Positions 29,882-39,366 of a stretch of DNA of 42,239 nucleotides are shown in pieces. Position numbers and translations under genes: made by a program. Position 1 is the stretch's first letter. Every line of letters starts with the position of its first letter. Source of the DNA: Actinomycetes bacterium (GTDB taxonomy: Bacteria; Actinomycetota; Acidimicrobiia; IMCC26256; PALSA-610); contig JAODBJ010000027.1 of NCBI GenBank assembly GCA_025463905.1, positions 1-42,239 on the forward strand, in the 5' to 3' direction. The notes under the pieces are model-generated. The model saw only the letters and a list, made by a program, of their open reading frames with translations, did not search any database and was not told the origin of the DNA.

Positions 29882-30638
29882 GCGACCGCGGGAAGGCGAG
29901 CGCCTCCAGAAGGTGCTCGCGCGGGCCGGCATCGGTTCGCGCCGGGCGTCGGAGGAACTCATCGCGGCCGGTCGGGTGGTCGTCGACGGCACCACCGCGG
30001 TGCTCGGTCAGCGCGTCGACACCCAACACGCGCGCATCACCCTCGACGGTGTGCCGGTGGTGGTTGCCTCCGACGTCGTGCACTGGTTGCTCAACAAGCC
30101 GGTGGGCGCGGTCACCACCGCGAGCGACCCGCAACGGCGCGCCACGGTCATGGACCTCGTACCGACGACGCCGCGTGTGTTTCCGGTCGGCCGGCTCGAC
30201 CGCGACACCGAAGGCCTGATCGTGATGACGAACGACGGCGACCTCGCGCAGTTGCTCGCCCACCCGAGCCACGGTGTGGAGAAGGAGTATCTGGCCGAAG
30301 TGGAGGGCGTGCCGACGCCGGCGGAGGTGCGCACGCTGCGGGAAGGCGTCGATCTCGACGACGGGCGAACGTCGCCGGCGAGCGTGCGAATCGTGCAGCA
30401 GCGCGGCGATAGCAGCGCGCTGTCGATCACCATCCACGAGGGCCGTAAACGGCAGGTGCGGCGGATGTGCGACGCGGTCGGGCACCCGGTCGTTCGGCTC
30501 GTTCGGGTACGCATCGGGCCGGTCGTGGATCGGCAGTTGCCGCCCGGGAAGTGGCGGCCGCTCACGCCGGCGGAAGTGCGCGGGTTGTACGCGTCGGCGC
30601 TGTCCACGCAAAACGACGCGTCGAAGGCCCCCGGCTAA
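29829..30638 (+). CDS. rluB: 23S rRNA pseudouridine synthase (RluB/RsuA family)
   Basis: S4 domain RLQKVLARAGIGSRRASEELIAAGRVVVDG; VGRLDRDTEGLIVMTNDGDLAQLLAHPSHGVEKEYLAEV; GRKRQVRRMCDAVGHPVVRLVRVRIG. Start uncertain. Confidence 0.93.
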   Translation: MSGPSRPNSKLGSTTSAERPREGERLQKVLARAGIGSRRASEELIAAGRVVVDGTTAVLGQRVDTQHARITLDGVPVVVASDVVHWLLNKPVGAVTTASDPQRRATVMDLVPTTPRVFPVGRLDRDTEGLIVMTNDGDLAQLLAHPSHGVEKEYLAEVEGVPTPAEVRTLREGVDLDDGRTSPASVRIVQQRGDSSALSITIHEGRKRQVRRMCDAVGHPVVRLVRVRIGPVVDRQLPPGKWRPLTPAEVRGLYASALSTQNDASKAPG

Positions 30639-30649
30639 CGTTGCCCACC

Positions 30650-31012
30650 GTGAAACTGCTGGCGCTGCGCGGTGCGATCACGTGCGACGAGAACTCCAAA
30701 GCCGAGATCGACGAGAAGACGCAGCGGCTCGTGAAAGACATGCTGGCGCGCAACGGCATCGATCATGCCGACATCGTGAGCATCCTCTTCACCGCAACCG
30801 ACGACCTCACGGCCGAGTTTCCGGCCACCGCGGCACGGATGCTCGGCCTCGGGGACGTACCCCTGATGTGCGCCCGCGAACTCGGCATCGTGCACGGCAA
30901 GCCGTTCTGCATTCGCGTGATGATGCACTTCTACGGCGAACAACCGCGTGACGACCTGCACCACGTCTATCTCGAAGGTGCTCGTTCGTTGCGCGACGAT
31001 CTGCCGGAGTGA
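30650..31012 (+). CDS. aroH: Chorismate mutase (AroH type)
   Basis: KLLALRGAITCDENSKAEIDEKTQRLVKDMLARNGIDHADIVSILFTATDDLTAEFPATAARMLG; GTG start. Confidence 0.95.
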   Translation: MKLLALRGAITCDENSKAEIDEKTQRLVKDMLARNGIDHADIVSILFTATDDLTAEFPATAARMLGLGDVPLMCARELGIVHGKPFCIRVMMHFYGEQPRDDLHHVYLEGARSLRDDLPE

Positions 31013-31018
31013 CCTCCC

Positions 31019-32140
31019 ATGAGTGACGCCGCGCGCGGGCGCGATGTGGCGGTGCAACGCGTCGCGGTCCTCGGCACGGGTTTGGTGGGCGGGTCGATCG
31101 GACTTGCGCTCACCGCGCGTGGCGTGGACGTGCACGGTCACGACCGTGACGCGTCGCGTCTGGCTCGTGCGAAGGAACTCGGCGCGGTGACCCTCACGTT
31201 CGACGTGCTGGAAGACGCGGTCGCCGGAGTCGATCTTGTGATCGTCGCGGTGCCGGTCAGTGCCGTGGCCGAGGTCGCGTCGGCGGCGCTCGACGCGGGC
31301 GCGTCGCTCGTCACCGACGTTGGTTCCGTGAAGGGACCGGTCGTGCGCGACATCGAAGTCGCGCGGCCCGACCTCGCGAGCCGGTTCATCGGTGGGCACC
31401 CGATGGCGGGGTCGGAACAGGAAGGCGTCGACGGCGCTCGCGCTGATCTGTTCGTCGGCGCGACGTGGGTGCTCACGCCGACCGCCTCCACCGACGAGCG
31501 TGCCTACACGCAGCTGCATGAGTTCGTCCGCTCGCTCGGCGCGGAGGTCGTGACGATCACGCCCGAGCACCACGACGTGCTCGTCGCCCTCGTGAGCCAT
31601 GTACCGCAACTAGCGGCGAGCACGCTGATGGACGTCGCGACCGCGCACGAAGAAGAGCACCGCACGCTGTTGCGGCTCGCGGCCGGCGGTTTCCGCGACA
31701 TGACCCGCATCGCGGCCGGGCATCCCGGCATCTGGCCTGACATTCTCGGTGCGAACCGCGAGGCGGTGCTCGACGCGCTCGACGCGTACCTCGCCGCTTT
31801 GCAATCCGCCCGCGATCTCGTTGCCGGCGACGATCGGAGTGGCCTGCTGTCGTTGCTCGAACGGGCGCGGAGCGCGCGCCGCAGCCTGCCCGTCGGCGCG
31901 GCGATCGCGAACGACCTCGTGGAACTACGCATACCGGTCACCGACCGGCCGGGCGTGCTCGCCGAGGTCACGACGCTCGCGGGCCGGCTCGGCGTGAACG
32001 TGGCCGACGTCGAGATCGCGCACTCGCTCGAAGGTGGCGCGGGCGTGGTCGTGCTCGTCGTCGCGGCCGACGGCGCGGGCGCGCTCGAAGCCGGCCTTCA
32101 CGACCTGGGCTACGCCACTTCCCGAAACGCGCTCCCGTGA
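31019..32140 (+). CDS. tyrA: Prephenate dehydrogenase with C-terminal ACT-like domain
   Basis: RVAVLGTGLVGGSIGLALTARGVDVHGHDRD; FIGGHPMAGSEQEGVDGARADLFVGATWVLTP; ELRIPVTDRPGVLAEVTTLAGRLGVNVADVEI. Confidence 0.95.
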   Translation: MSDAARGRDVAVQRVAVLGTGLVGGSIGLALTARGVDVHGHDRDASRLARAKELGAVTLTFDVLEDAVAGVDLVIVAVPVSAVAEVASAALDAGASLVTDVGSVKGPVVRDIEVARPDLASRFIGGHPMAGSEQEGVDGARADLFVGATWVLTPTASTDERAYTQLHEFVRSLGAEVVTITPEHHDVLVALVSHVPQLAASTLMDVATAHEEEHRTLLRLAAGGFRDMTRIAAGHPGIWPDILGANREAVLDALDAYLAALQSARDLVAGDDRSGLLSLLERARSARRSLPVGAAIANDLVELRIPVTDRPGVLAEVTTLAGRLGVNVADVEIAHSLEGGAGVVVLVVAADGAGALEAGLHDLGYATSRNALP

Positions 32141-33459
32141 CACTGCCCAACCCACTCCCGAACGGGTTGCCCAACGACGTCGTACTTGGCGGTCAGCGAC
32201 CGTTGCGCGGGCGGCTCCGAGTGCCGGGCGACAAGTCGATGTCGCACCGGGCCTTGATGTTCGCCGCCCTCGCAACCGGCCCGTCGCACCTCGTCCACGT
32301 CGCGACCGGCGACGACGTCGCCGCGACCCGTCGTTGCCTCGAGCGAGTGGGAGTGCGGGTGAAGCAGAGCCGCGACGGCAGCGTCAGCGTGCGCGGCACC
32401 GGCGCATCCGGGTGGCGCGAACCCGACGACATCCTCGACTGCACGAACTCGGGCACCACGATGCGGTTGATGGCGGGCATCTTGGCGGGCCGGCCCTTCC
32501 TGTCGGTACTTACGGGCGATGCATCGCTACGCAAACGCCCGATGGCACGCGTGGTCGAACCACTGCGGCGCATGGGTGCCACCCTCGACGGTCGCGACGA
32601 CGGCCGGTACGCGCCCCTTTCGATCCGCGGCGGGCCCCTTACGGGCTGCCGTCACGAACTCGCGATCGCGAGCGCGCAGGTGAAGTCGGCGTTGATCCTC
32701 GCGGGATTGCAGGCGACGGGCACGACCGAAGTGGTGTCGCCGGCGTTGAGCCGTGACCACACGGAACGGATGCTCGCCGCGTTCGGTGCTCCGATCACGG
32801 TCGATGGCCTCGTCGTGCGCGTCAGCGCGGGCGCCCCTGAACCGTTTGATCTCGTGGTCCCGGGCGATCCTTCGTCGGCCGCGTTCTTCGTAGTCGCGGC
32901 CACGATCACGCCGGGTTCCGATGTCGTTCTCGAAGACGTGTGCCTCAACCCCACTCGGCTCGCGTTCGTGCCGGTGCTCCAACGCATGGGTGCCGACATC
33001 GAAGTGGTGCCGCGCGGCGCTCGGGCCGGCGAGCCGGTAGGCGACCTCGTGGTGCGCGCCGCCGATTTGAACGCCACCGTGATCGAGGGCGACGAAGTGC
33101 CGAGCCTTCTCGACGAGGTCCCGGCACTCGCGATGGCCGCGGCGTTCGCCGACGGCGTCACCGAGATCCGGGACGCAGCGGAGCTGCTGGTGAAGGAAAG
33201 CGATCGGATCGGCACACTGAATCAGGAACTTTCACAACTCGGCGTGGGCTGCGAGCCACTCCCTGACGGGCTGATCATCCGTGGCGGGCGGCCCCGGCCC
33301 GGTCAGTTGAAAAGCCACGGCGATCACCGCGTCGCGATGGCGGGCGCGGTCGCGGCCAATGCGCTCGACGGCGAAACCACTGTGCGGGGCTGGGGTGCCG
33401 TCGCCAGCTCGTACCCCGAGTTCCTCGACGACCTCGCGTCGCTCACGGGAACCGCGTGA
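32137..33459 (+). CDS. aroA: 3-phosphoshikimate 1-carboxyvinyltransferase (EPSP synthase)
   Basis: LRGRLRVPGDKSMSHRALMFAALA...DCTNSGTTMRLMAGILAG...GDASLRKRPMARVVEPLRRMGA; GTGA overlap with tyrA. Confidence 0.97.
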   Translation: MTLPNPLPNGLPNDVVLGGQRPLRGRLRVPGDKSMSHRALMFAALATGPSHLVHVATGDDVAATRRCLERVGVRVKQSRDGSVSVRGTGASGWREPDDILDCTNSGTTMRLMAGILAGRPFLSVLTGDASLRKRPMARVVEPLRRMGATLDGRDDGRYAPLSIRGGPLTGCRHELAIASAQVKSALILAGLQATGTTEVVSPALSRDHTERMLAAFGAPITVDGLVVRVSAGAPEPFDLVVPGDPSSAAFFVVAATITPGSDVVLEDVCLNPTRLAFVPVLQRMGADIEVVPRGARAGEPVGDLVVRAADLNATVIEGDEVPSLLDEVPALAMAAAFADGVTEIRDAAELLVKESDRIGTLNQELSQLGVGCEPLPDGLIIRGGRPRPGQLKSHGDHRVAMAGAVAANALDGETTVRGWGAVASSYPEFLDDLASLTGTA

Positions 33460-34139
33460 GCGCGCCGGACGCATCCACGCGCGTGATTGCGGTCGACGGG
33501 CCTTCGGGGTCGGGGAAGTCGACCGTCGCGCGCGGCCTTGCGGATGCACTCGACCTGGACGTGCTCGATACTGGAGCGATGTACCGGGCGGTCACCCTCG
33601 CCGCGCTCCGAGCCCGCGCGCCACTCGGCGACGAAGACGCGTGTGCGAAGGTCGCGCGCAACGCGCAGGTTGAGGTCGAAGGCGGTGTGACGAAGCTCGA
33701 CGGACGCGATGTGAGCGACGAGATCCGCGGGCCTGAAGTGACTGCCGCGGTGTCGTTCGTGTCCGCGCACCCCGCGGTGCGGAAGGTGCTCGTCGACCGC
33801 CAGCGCGACTGGGTCAAACGACACGATGGGGGAGTGGTGGAGGGGCGCGATATCGGCACGGTCGTCTTTCCCGCCGCACCAGTGAAGGTGTTCCTGACCG
33901 CGAGCGACGACGAACGCGCTCGCCGCCGTCAGCGTGACGAAACTGCGGCCGCGCGCGACGTCGATGTCGATGCCGTCCGCGAAGCGCTCGCACGACGAGA
34001 CCATCTCGACTCGAGCCGGGCCACGTCGCCGCTGCGTATGGCCGACGACGCCATGGAGATCGACACGACGAAACGCTCGGTCGGCGACGTGGTCGAAGAA
34101 ATCGTGCAGCGGTTTCGCTCCGGAACCAAGGAGGCGTGA
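33456..34139 (+). CDS. cmk: Cytidylate kinase
   Basis: VIAVDGPSGSGKSTVARGLADALDLDVLDTGAMYRAVTLAAL; VVEGRDIGTVVFPAAPVKVFLTASDDERARRR. Confidence 0.96.
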   Translation: MSAPDASTRVIAVDGPSGSGKSTVARGLADALDLDVLDTGAMYRAVTLAALRARAPLGDEDACAKVARNAQVEVEGGVTKLDGRDVSDEIRGPEVTAAVSFVSAHPAVRKVLVDRQRDWVKRHDGGVVEGRDIGTVVFPAAPVKVFLTASDDERARRRQRDETAAARDVDVDAVREALARRDHLDSSRATSPLRMADDAMEIDTTKRSVGDVVEEIVQRFRSGTKEA

Positions 34140-34777
34140 TGCTCTTCTACCGAGTGGTCCACCTCATCGTGGCGCGCGGGTCCGCGTTGTTGTACCGCGC
34201 GCGGATCGTCGGTCGCGAGCGATTGCCGAAGACCGGCGGCTACATCCTCGCCCCGTCGCACCGGTCCATGATGGACATCCCGTTCGCCGCGGTGGTGACG
34301 CCGCGCCGGGTGCGGTTCATGGGCAAAGTGCAGGTGTTCAAGATTCCGGTTGTGGGCGCGCTGTTCACGGCGCTCGGCGGGTTCCCGGTGCAGCGCGACG
34401 GCACCGATCGCAAAGCCGTGCGCGACTCGATCGACATCCTGCACAACGGCGAACCGCTCGTGATCTACCCGGAAGGTACGCGTCAGCACGGCTCGACGAT
34501 CGCACCGTTGCAACGCGGCGCGGCCTACCTCGCGATCCGCGCCGACGTGCCCATCGTGCCGGTGGGGATGGCCGGTACCGAAGACATCCTGCGCGGCCAC
34601 CGCTCGAAGCTCCCGCATTTCGGGCGGGTCGCGATGGTGGTCGGCGAACCCATCTACCCCGTTGCGCGCGCGGGCGGTGCGGTGAAGCGCGACGCGGTGA
34701 CCGAACTCACCGACACCCTCGCCAAAGAGTTGCAACAGGTGTTCGACGCAGCGAACGAGTTGCGCGTCAACCGTTGA
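34136..34777 (+). CDS. plsC: 1-acyl-sn-glycerol-3-phosphate acyltransferase (PlsC family)
   Basis: GYILAPSHRSMMDIPFAAVVTPRRVRFMGKVQVFKIPVVGALFTALGGFPVQRDGTDRKAVRDSIDIL...VIYPEGTRQ (here HRSMMD in place of HxxxxD variants). Confidence 0.92.
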   Translation: MMLFYRVVHLIVARGSALLYRARIVGRERLPKTGGYILAPSHRSMMDIPFAAVVTPRRVRFMGKVQVFKIPVVGALFTALGGFPVQRDGTDRKAVRDSIDILHNGEPLVIYPEGTRQHGSTIAPLQRGAAYLAIRADVPIVPVGMAGTEDILRGHRSKLPHFGRVAMVVGEPIYPVARAGGAVKRDAVTELTDTLAKELQQVFDAANELRVNR

Positions 34778-35855
34778 GCGGCGCGGTCGACGTGAGTGAC
34801 GTGAGGACGTGCGATGCGTCCATCCGTCGATCGTCGGTGAACGGACCGCCGAGGTCGCGCGCCGTTTCGGGCTCGCCGCCGAACAGCAAGGCGACGGCGG
34901 TATCGAGCGCGGGCATCAGTTCCCGTAGCTCGCGCGGCGGCGGAAAGTATTCGTCTTCTTCGGTGACCCGTACATGCTCGACGCCGTTCAGTGGTGCGAG
35001 CTTCGCGATCACGGCTTCGACGACATCTTCGGGTGCACTCGCGCCCGCGGTCACGCCTACAACGTGCGCGTCACGCAGCGCCTCGAGGTCGAGCTCCTCC
35101 GGGCCGTCGATGCGGAACACGTGCGCGCATCCCGCATCGCGCGCGACCTTCGCCAGCGCGATGGTGTTCGACGAGTTCGCACTGCCGATCACGACAACCG
35201 CGTCCGCATCGTGCGCGATCGCGGTGAGTGCCGACTGACGGTTCGTGGTGGCGAAGCACAAGTCGTTGCGCGTCGCGGTCCACATCTCGGGAAATTGCGC
35301 ACGCGTGCGGTCGAGCAGGCCTTGCCACTCGTGGTGCGCGAGCGTGGTCTGCGCGAGCATCGCCACCTTCGACGGGTCGGCAACGTGCTCGAACACCGAC
35401 GCGAGGGCGTCGTTGTCTTCGACGAGCTGGATCGCGCCGGGTGCGACCGCGATCGTGCCAACGGCTTCGTCGTGGCCGGCGTGACCGGCGTAGAGGATCG
35501 TGTAGCCCTTGCGTGCCCGCACCCGCGCCTCGTGGTGCACCTTGGTGACGAGCGGGCAGACCGCGTTCACCACGTAGCGGCCTTCGCCGCGTGCGGCATC
35601 GACCACTTCGGGCGCCGAGCCGTGCGCCGACAGCATCACGGGAGCGCCCGGCGGCACCGCGGCGATGTCGTCGACGAAGATCACGCCCTGTTCCCGGAAC
35701 CGGTCGACGACGAGCCGGTTGTGCACGATCTCGTGGTAGCAGTACACGGGCGGCTCGAAGGCGCGCACCATCCACGCCAGCGCCTTGATCGCCATTTCGA
35801 CGCCGGCGCAGAAGCCCCGCGGCTCGGCGAGAAGCACCTTGTCGACCACTCCCAC
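34767..35855 (-). CDS. ispH: 4-hydroxy-3-methylbut-2-enyl diphosphate reductase
   Basis: DKVLLAEPRGFCAGVEMAIKALAWMVRAFEPPVYCYHEIVHNRLVVDRFREQGVIFVDDI...SAHGSAPEV..NAVCPLVTKVH; start possibly GTG 35849. Confidence 0.95.
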   Translation of the reverse strand: MGVVDKVLLAEPRGFCAGVEMAIKALAWMVRAFEPPVYCYHEIVHNRLVVDRFREQGVIFVDDIAAVPPGAPVMLSAHGSAPEVVDAARGEGRYVVNAVCPLVTKVHHEARVRARKGYTILYAGHAGHDEAVGTIAVAPGAIQLVEDNDALASVFEHVADPSKVAMLAQTTLAHHEWQGLLDRTRAQFPEMWTATRNDLCFATTNRQSALTAIAHDADAVVVIGSANSSNTIALAKVARDAGCAHVFRIDGPEELDLEALRDAHVVGVTAGASAPEDVVEAVIAKLAPLNGVEHVRVTEEDEYFPPPRELRELMPALDTAVALLFGGEPETARDLGGPFTDDRRMDASHVLTSLTSTAPLNG

Positions 35856-35856
35856 C

Positions 35857-35885
35857 AGGGTAATCAGGGGACCGTCCCGTAGACT
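35857..35885. promoter_or_regulatory. Putative divergent leaderless promoters (two TANNNT -10-like hexamers)
   Basis: Plus: TAGACT 35880-35885, 6 nt before ATG 35892. Minus: TACCCT 35862-35857, 7 nt before in-frame GTG 35849. No clear -35 elements. Confidence 0.35.
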
Positions 35886-35891
35886 GACCGG

Positions 35892-37271
35892 ATGCCGGCC
35901 GCACGCGTGTTGAGCGTCGCGCCCGGGTCACCGGCCGACCAAGCCGGTATCGCTGCCGGCGACGAACTGGTCACGGTGAACGGCGAGGACCTGCGCGACG
36001 TCATCCGTTACCAATTGCAATCTGACGATGCTCACGTCGAGCTCGAGCTACGCGCGCGCGGTGCCGGCGACGACGCGATGCAGGATGTGGTGATCGACAA
36101 GCAGCCGGGCGCGCCGCTCGGCGTGGAGCTCGAGCACGCGGTATTCGACCGGGTTCGTACCTGCGACAACCACTGCCCGTTCTGCTTCATCCACCAGCTG
36201 CCCAAGGGCATGCGCCGCAGCCTCTACCTGAAGTACGACGACTTCCGGCTGTCGTTCCTCTACGGCAACTTCACCACCCTCACCCGTTTCACCGAGGCCG
36301 ACTACGAGCGCGTCGTGACGGAACGGCTCGGCCCGCTGTTCGTGTCGATCCATGCAACCGACCCCGACCTTCGCACTCGCCTGCTGCGCAACCGCCGCGG
36401 CGCCACCAGCCTGCGTTGGCTCGCGTTGCTGCTCGAAGCCGGGATCGAGATCCACGGCCAGATCGTGGTGTGCCCGGGCGTGAACGACGGCGCCGCTTTC
36501 GACGACACGCTGCTCGGCATCCTCGACCGGTTCCCGCAGTTGGCAACGGTCGGTGTCGTGCCGCTCGGGGTGAGCGCGCACAACCGCGAACCCGACATGC
36601 GACCGCACACCCAGGCCGAGGCCGAAGCGGTCGTTGACTCCGTGGATCAGTGGCAAGTGCGTTACGCGGCCGCGCTCGGTCGCCGACTCGTGTACGCGTC
36701 CGACGAGTACTACCTGCTGGCCGACCGGCCGTTCCCCGAGGCTGAGCGGTACGACGATTTCGCGCAGCACGAAAACGGCATCGGCATGGCGCGCACCTTC
36801 GAGGCCGAGGTGCAGGCCGCGCTGAACGGCGTCGAAGTCGACGGCACCGGCCCCAAGCGCGGTTTCTTCGCGTGGGTCGACGGTGCGCCGGCCGAGGGTT
36901 ACCGCGCGCCGCGCGCCGACATCACCTTCGTCGAGCGGCGCCGCCAACCCGTCAGGATCATCACCGGTGAACTCGGCGAACGCGTGCTGCGCCCGTTGAT
37001 GGCGCGTCTGCGTACGCATGCCGACGTGCCGGTCGACACGCTTGTCGTGGCCAATGATTTCTTCGGCGGCAACATCGGCGTCACCGGATTGCTTACGGGC
37101 GCCGACGTATCCGCGGCGCTTGCCGGCGCGCCCGGCGAGACGCGCTACCTGTTACCCGACGTTGCGCTGTCGAAGGGGCGTTTCCTCGACGGCATGGCGC
37201 TCGACGACTTGCCGCGCGCAGTGGAGGTCGTGCCCACCGACGGCGCGTCCCTCGTGCGCGCGCTCGCCTGA
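35892..37271 (+). CDS. PDZ-containing radical SAM-like DUF512 family protein
   Basis: VLSVAPGSPADQAGIAAGDELVTVNGEDLRDVIRYQL (PDZ); RTCDNHCPFCFIHQLPKGMRRSLYLKYDDFRLSFLYGNFTTLT (CX3CX2C); immediately upstream of der. Confidence 0.88.
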   Translation: MPAARVLSVAPGSPADQAGIAAGDELVTVNGEDLRDVIRYQLQSDDAHVELELRARGAGDDAMQDVVIDKQPGAPLGVELEHAVFDRVRTCDNHCPFCFIHQLPKGMRRSLYLKYDDFRLSFLYGNFTTLTRFTEADYERVVTERLGPLFVSIHATDPDLRTRLLRNRRGATSLRWLALLLEAGIEIHGQIVVCPGVNDGAAFDDTLLGILDRFPQLATVGVVPLGVSAHNREPDMRPHTQAEAEAVVDSVDQWQVRYAAALGRRLVYASDEYYLLADRPFPEAERYDDFAQHENGIGMARTFEAEVQAALNGVEVDGTGPKRGFFAWVDGAPAEGYRAPRADITFVERRRQPVRIITGELGERVLRPLMARLRTHADVPVDTLVVANDFFGGNIGVTGLLTGADVSAALAGAPGETRYLLPDVALSKGRFLDGMALDDLPRAVEVVPTDGASLVRALA

Positions 37272-38623
37272 TGGCCGCCGACTTACCTGTCGTCGCGATC
37301 GTCGGGCGCCCCAACGTCGGCAAGTCGACGCTGGTGAACCGGATCGTCGGACGGCGCGACGCGATCGTGGAAGAGCAGCCGGGCGTCACGCGCGACCGGC
37401 GCGAGTTCGGCGCCGAGTGGGCGGGCCGCGCGTTCCTCCTCGTCGACACGGGTGGCTGGCTGGCCCCGGGGGAGACGGGCCTCACCACCGAGGACCCCGC
37501 GCTCGCTGCGAAGGTGAGCGCGCAAGCCGAACAGGCAATGCGCGACGCCGATCTGGTTGTGCTCGTGGTCGACGTCACGGTCGGTATCACCGCGGAGGAT
37601 GCGAGCGTCGCGCGGGTGTTGCAGCGGGGCGACAAGCCGGTGGTCGTCGCGGTGAACAAGGTCGACGACGATCGGCGCGAAACCGAGATCTGGGAATTCA
37701 CCGGACTCGGCCTCGGCGACCCGTGGCCCGTGTCCGCCTTGCATGGACGCTTGAGTGGCGACTTTCTCGACGCGCTCGTCGCCGCGTTGCCGCCCTCGGG
37801 TGACGACGACGCCGAACCGGCCGGACCCGGGTACCACGACGGCATCTTCTCGGTCGCCATCGTCGGGCGTCCCAACGTCGGAAAGTCGACGCTGTTCAAC
37901 CGGCTCGTGGGCGACGAGCGGTCGGTGGTGCACAACATGCCCGGTACGACGCGCGACGCCATCGACACCGTGGTCGAGACCGAGGACGGTCCGCTGCGCT
38001 TCATCGACACGGCCGGCTTGCGTCGGAAGAGCCGGGTCGACGAGTCGACGGAGTACTACAGCCTCATCCGAGCGCTCCAGGCGATCGACCGCGCCGACGC
38101 CGCGCTGCTCGTGATCGACGCATCCGACGGCGTCACCCATCAGGATCAGCATCTCGCCGAACGGGTCGACGCGGCGGGCACCGCAGTGGTTGTGGTGCTC
38201 AACAAGTGGGACCTGCTCGACGCGGAGGAGCGCGAGAGCGTGCGGCGGCAGGTGGAGAACCGGCTGCATTTCCTCTCGTATGCCCCGGTATTGCCGATCT
38301 CGGCGCTCACGGGGCGGCGGGCGAATCAGCTCCTGCCTGCGCTGCGGAATGCCGAGGGCGCCTATCACCAGCGCGTGCCCACCGCGACCCTCAACCGGGT
38401 GCTGCGGGACGCACAGGCGTCGCACCCGCACCCGATCGAAAAGCGCCACCGGCCGCGGATCCTGTACGCGACCCAGGGTGCGATCGACCCGCCCACGTTC
38501 ACTCTTTTCACGACGCGCTCACTTTCGACGCAATACCTCCGATATCTAGAGCGGAAGCTGCGTGAGGCTTTCGATCTGGGACCGACACCGATCAAGATCC
38601 GCGTCAGACGTCGCGGAGAGTGA
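37271..38623 (+). CDS. der: Ribosome biogenesis GTPase Der (EngA)
   Basis: Two G domains: VAIVGRPNVGKSTLVNRIVGRRDAIVEEQPGVTRDR and VAIVGRPNVGKSTLFNRLVGDERSVVHNMPGTTRDAIDT; TGATG overlap with DUF512 gene. Confidence 0.97.
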   Translation: MAADLPVVAIVGRPNVGKSTLVNRIVGRRDAIVEEQPGVTRDRREFGAEWAGRAFLLVDTGGWLAPGETGLTTEDPALAAKVSAQAEQAMRDADLVVLVVDVTVGITAEDASVARVLQRGDKPVVVAVNKVDDDRRETEIWEFTGLGLGDPWPVSALHGRLSGDFLDALVAALPPSGDDDAEPAGPGYHDGIFSVAIVGRPNVGKSTLFNRLVGDERSVVHNMPGTTRDAIDTVVETEDGPLRFIDTAGLRRKSRVDESTEYYSLIRALQAIDRADAALLVIDASDGVTHQDQHLAERVDAAGTAVVVVLNKWDLLDAEERESVRRQVENRLHFLSYAPVLPISALTGRRANQLLPALRNAEGAYHQRVPTATLNRVLRDAQASHPHPIEKRHRPRILYATQGAIDPPTFTLFTTRSLSTQYLRYLERKLREAFDLGPTPIKIRVRRRGE

Positions 38624-38677
38624 CGGTGACAACTGGCACAGTGGTAATTCGGGCCCAAATCTGACAGAATCGCTCGT

Positions 38678-38713
38678 ACGTGCACCTCCGTGGAGGCAGG
38701 GCGAGGCGCACGT
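38678..38713 (+). other. Stem-loop in der-tadE intergenic / tadE leader
   Basis: ACGTGC (38678-38683)/GCACGT (38708-38713) enclosing CCTC-CGTG-GAGG (38685-38696). Confidence 0.4.
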
Positions 38714-38736
38714 TTGACGGACCGGCAGGGGGTTCC

Positions 38737-39366
38737 GTGAGCAGATTTGGGCGGGGGCTGCGCGCACTACGCGCGCGCCGAGCCGAACGCGGCAGCGTGA
38801 TGGTGGAGGCGGCGATCGTCGTGCCACTTCTCCTGTTTTTGACCTTCGGCGCCATCGAGTACGGCCTCGCGTTTCGCGACTCTGCGTCCGTGGCGGCATC
38901 GACGCGTACCGGCGCCCGCACCGCGTCGGCGTTGCCGGCAGTCGACTGCACCCCGTCGAACTGCGGCACCGTGAACTCCGAAAGCTTCTGGGACGGCGCA
39001 CGCATCGCCGTGAACGACTCGCTCAAGGATCTCACGCACAGCGTGCCGATCGAGCTGGTGATCTTCAAGGCGGATCCGACGACGGGCAAGCCGTTCGGTG
39101 GGTTGACGTACGACACGTGCAACGACTGCTACCGCTACAACTGGAGCGCGGTGTCGAAGGCGTTTCCGTCGACCACCGCGAACGCGTCCGGCGGGTACTG
39201 GACACCGGCCGAACAGAAGGCCGACATCTGCGCCGGCAAGTCGGACGCGATCGGCGTGTACGTGAAGGCGCAACACAGCTTCCTCACGAATCTCTTCGGG
39301 ACGAGCACGACGTATGACCACGCGACCGTCATGCGGCTCGAGCCCGCGGGTTCGGACCTGTGCTGA
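38737..39366 (+). CDS. TadE-like pilus assembly / pseudopilin-like protein
   Basis: ERGSVMVEAAIVVPLLLFLTFGAIEYGLAFRDSASVAASTRTGARTASAL; GTG start. Confidence 0.88.
   Translation: MSRFGRGLRALRARRAERGSVMVEAAIVVPLLLFLTFGAIEYGLAFRDSASVAASTRTGARTASALPAVDCTPSNCGTVNSESFWDGARIAVNDSLKDLTHSVPIELVIFKADPTTGKPFGGLTYDTCNDCYRYNWSAVSKAFPSTTANASGGYWTPAEQKADICAGKSDAIGVYVKAQHSFLTNLFGTSTTYDHATVMRLEPAGSDLC

Noticed and set aside
28664-29995. 443-aa antisense ORF over scpA/scpB with VDVT repeats
   Set aside because: The repeats are simply the reverse complement of the ScpB 12-bp repeat; no independent coding evidence.
38634-38650. TGGCACAGTGGTAATTC resembling a sigma-54 promoter
   Set aside because: Lacks the essential -12 GC dinucleotide (TTGC), and Actinobacteria generally lack sigma-54.
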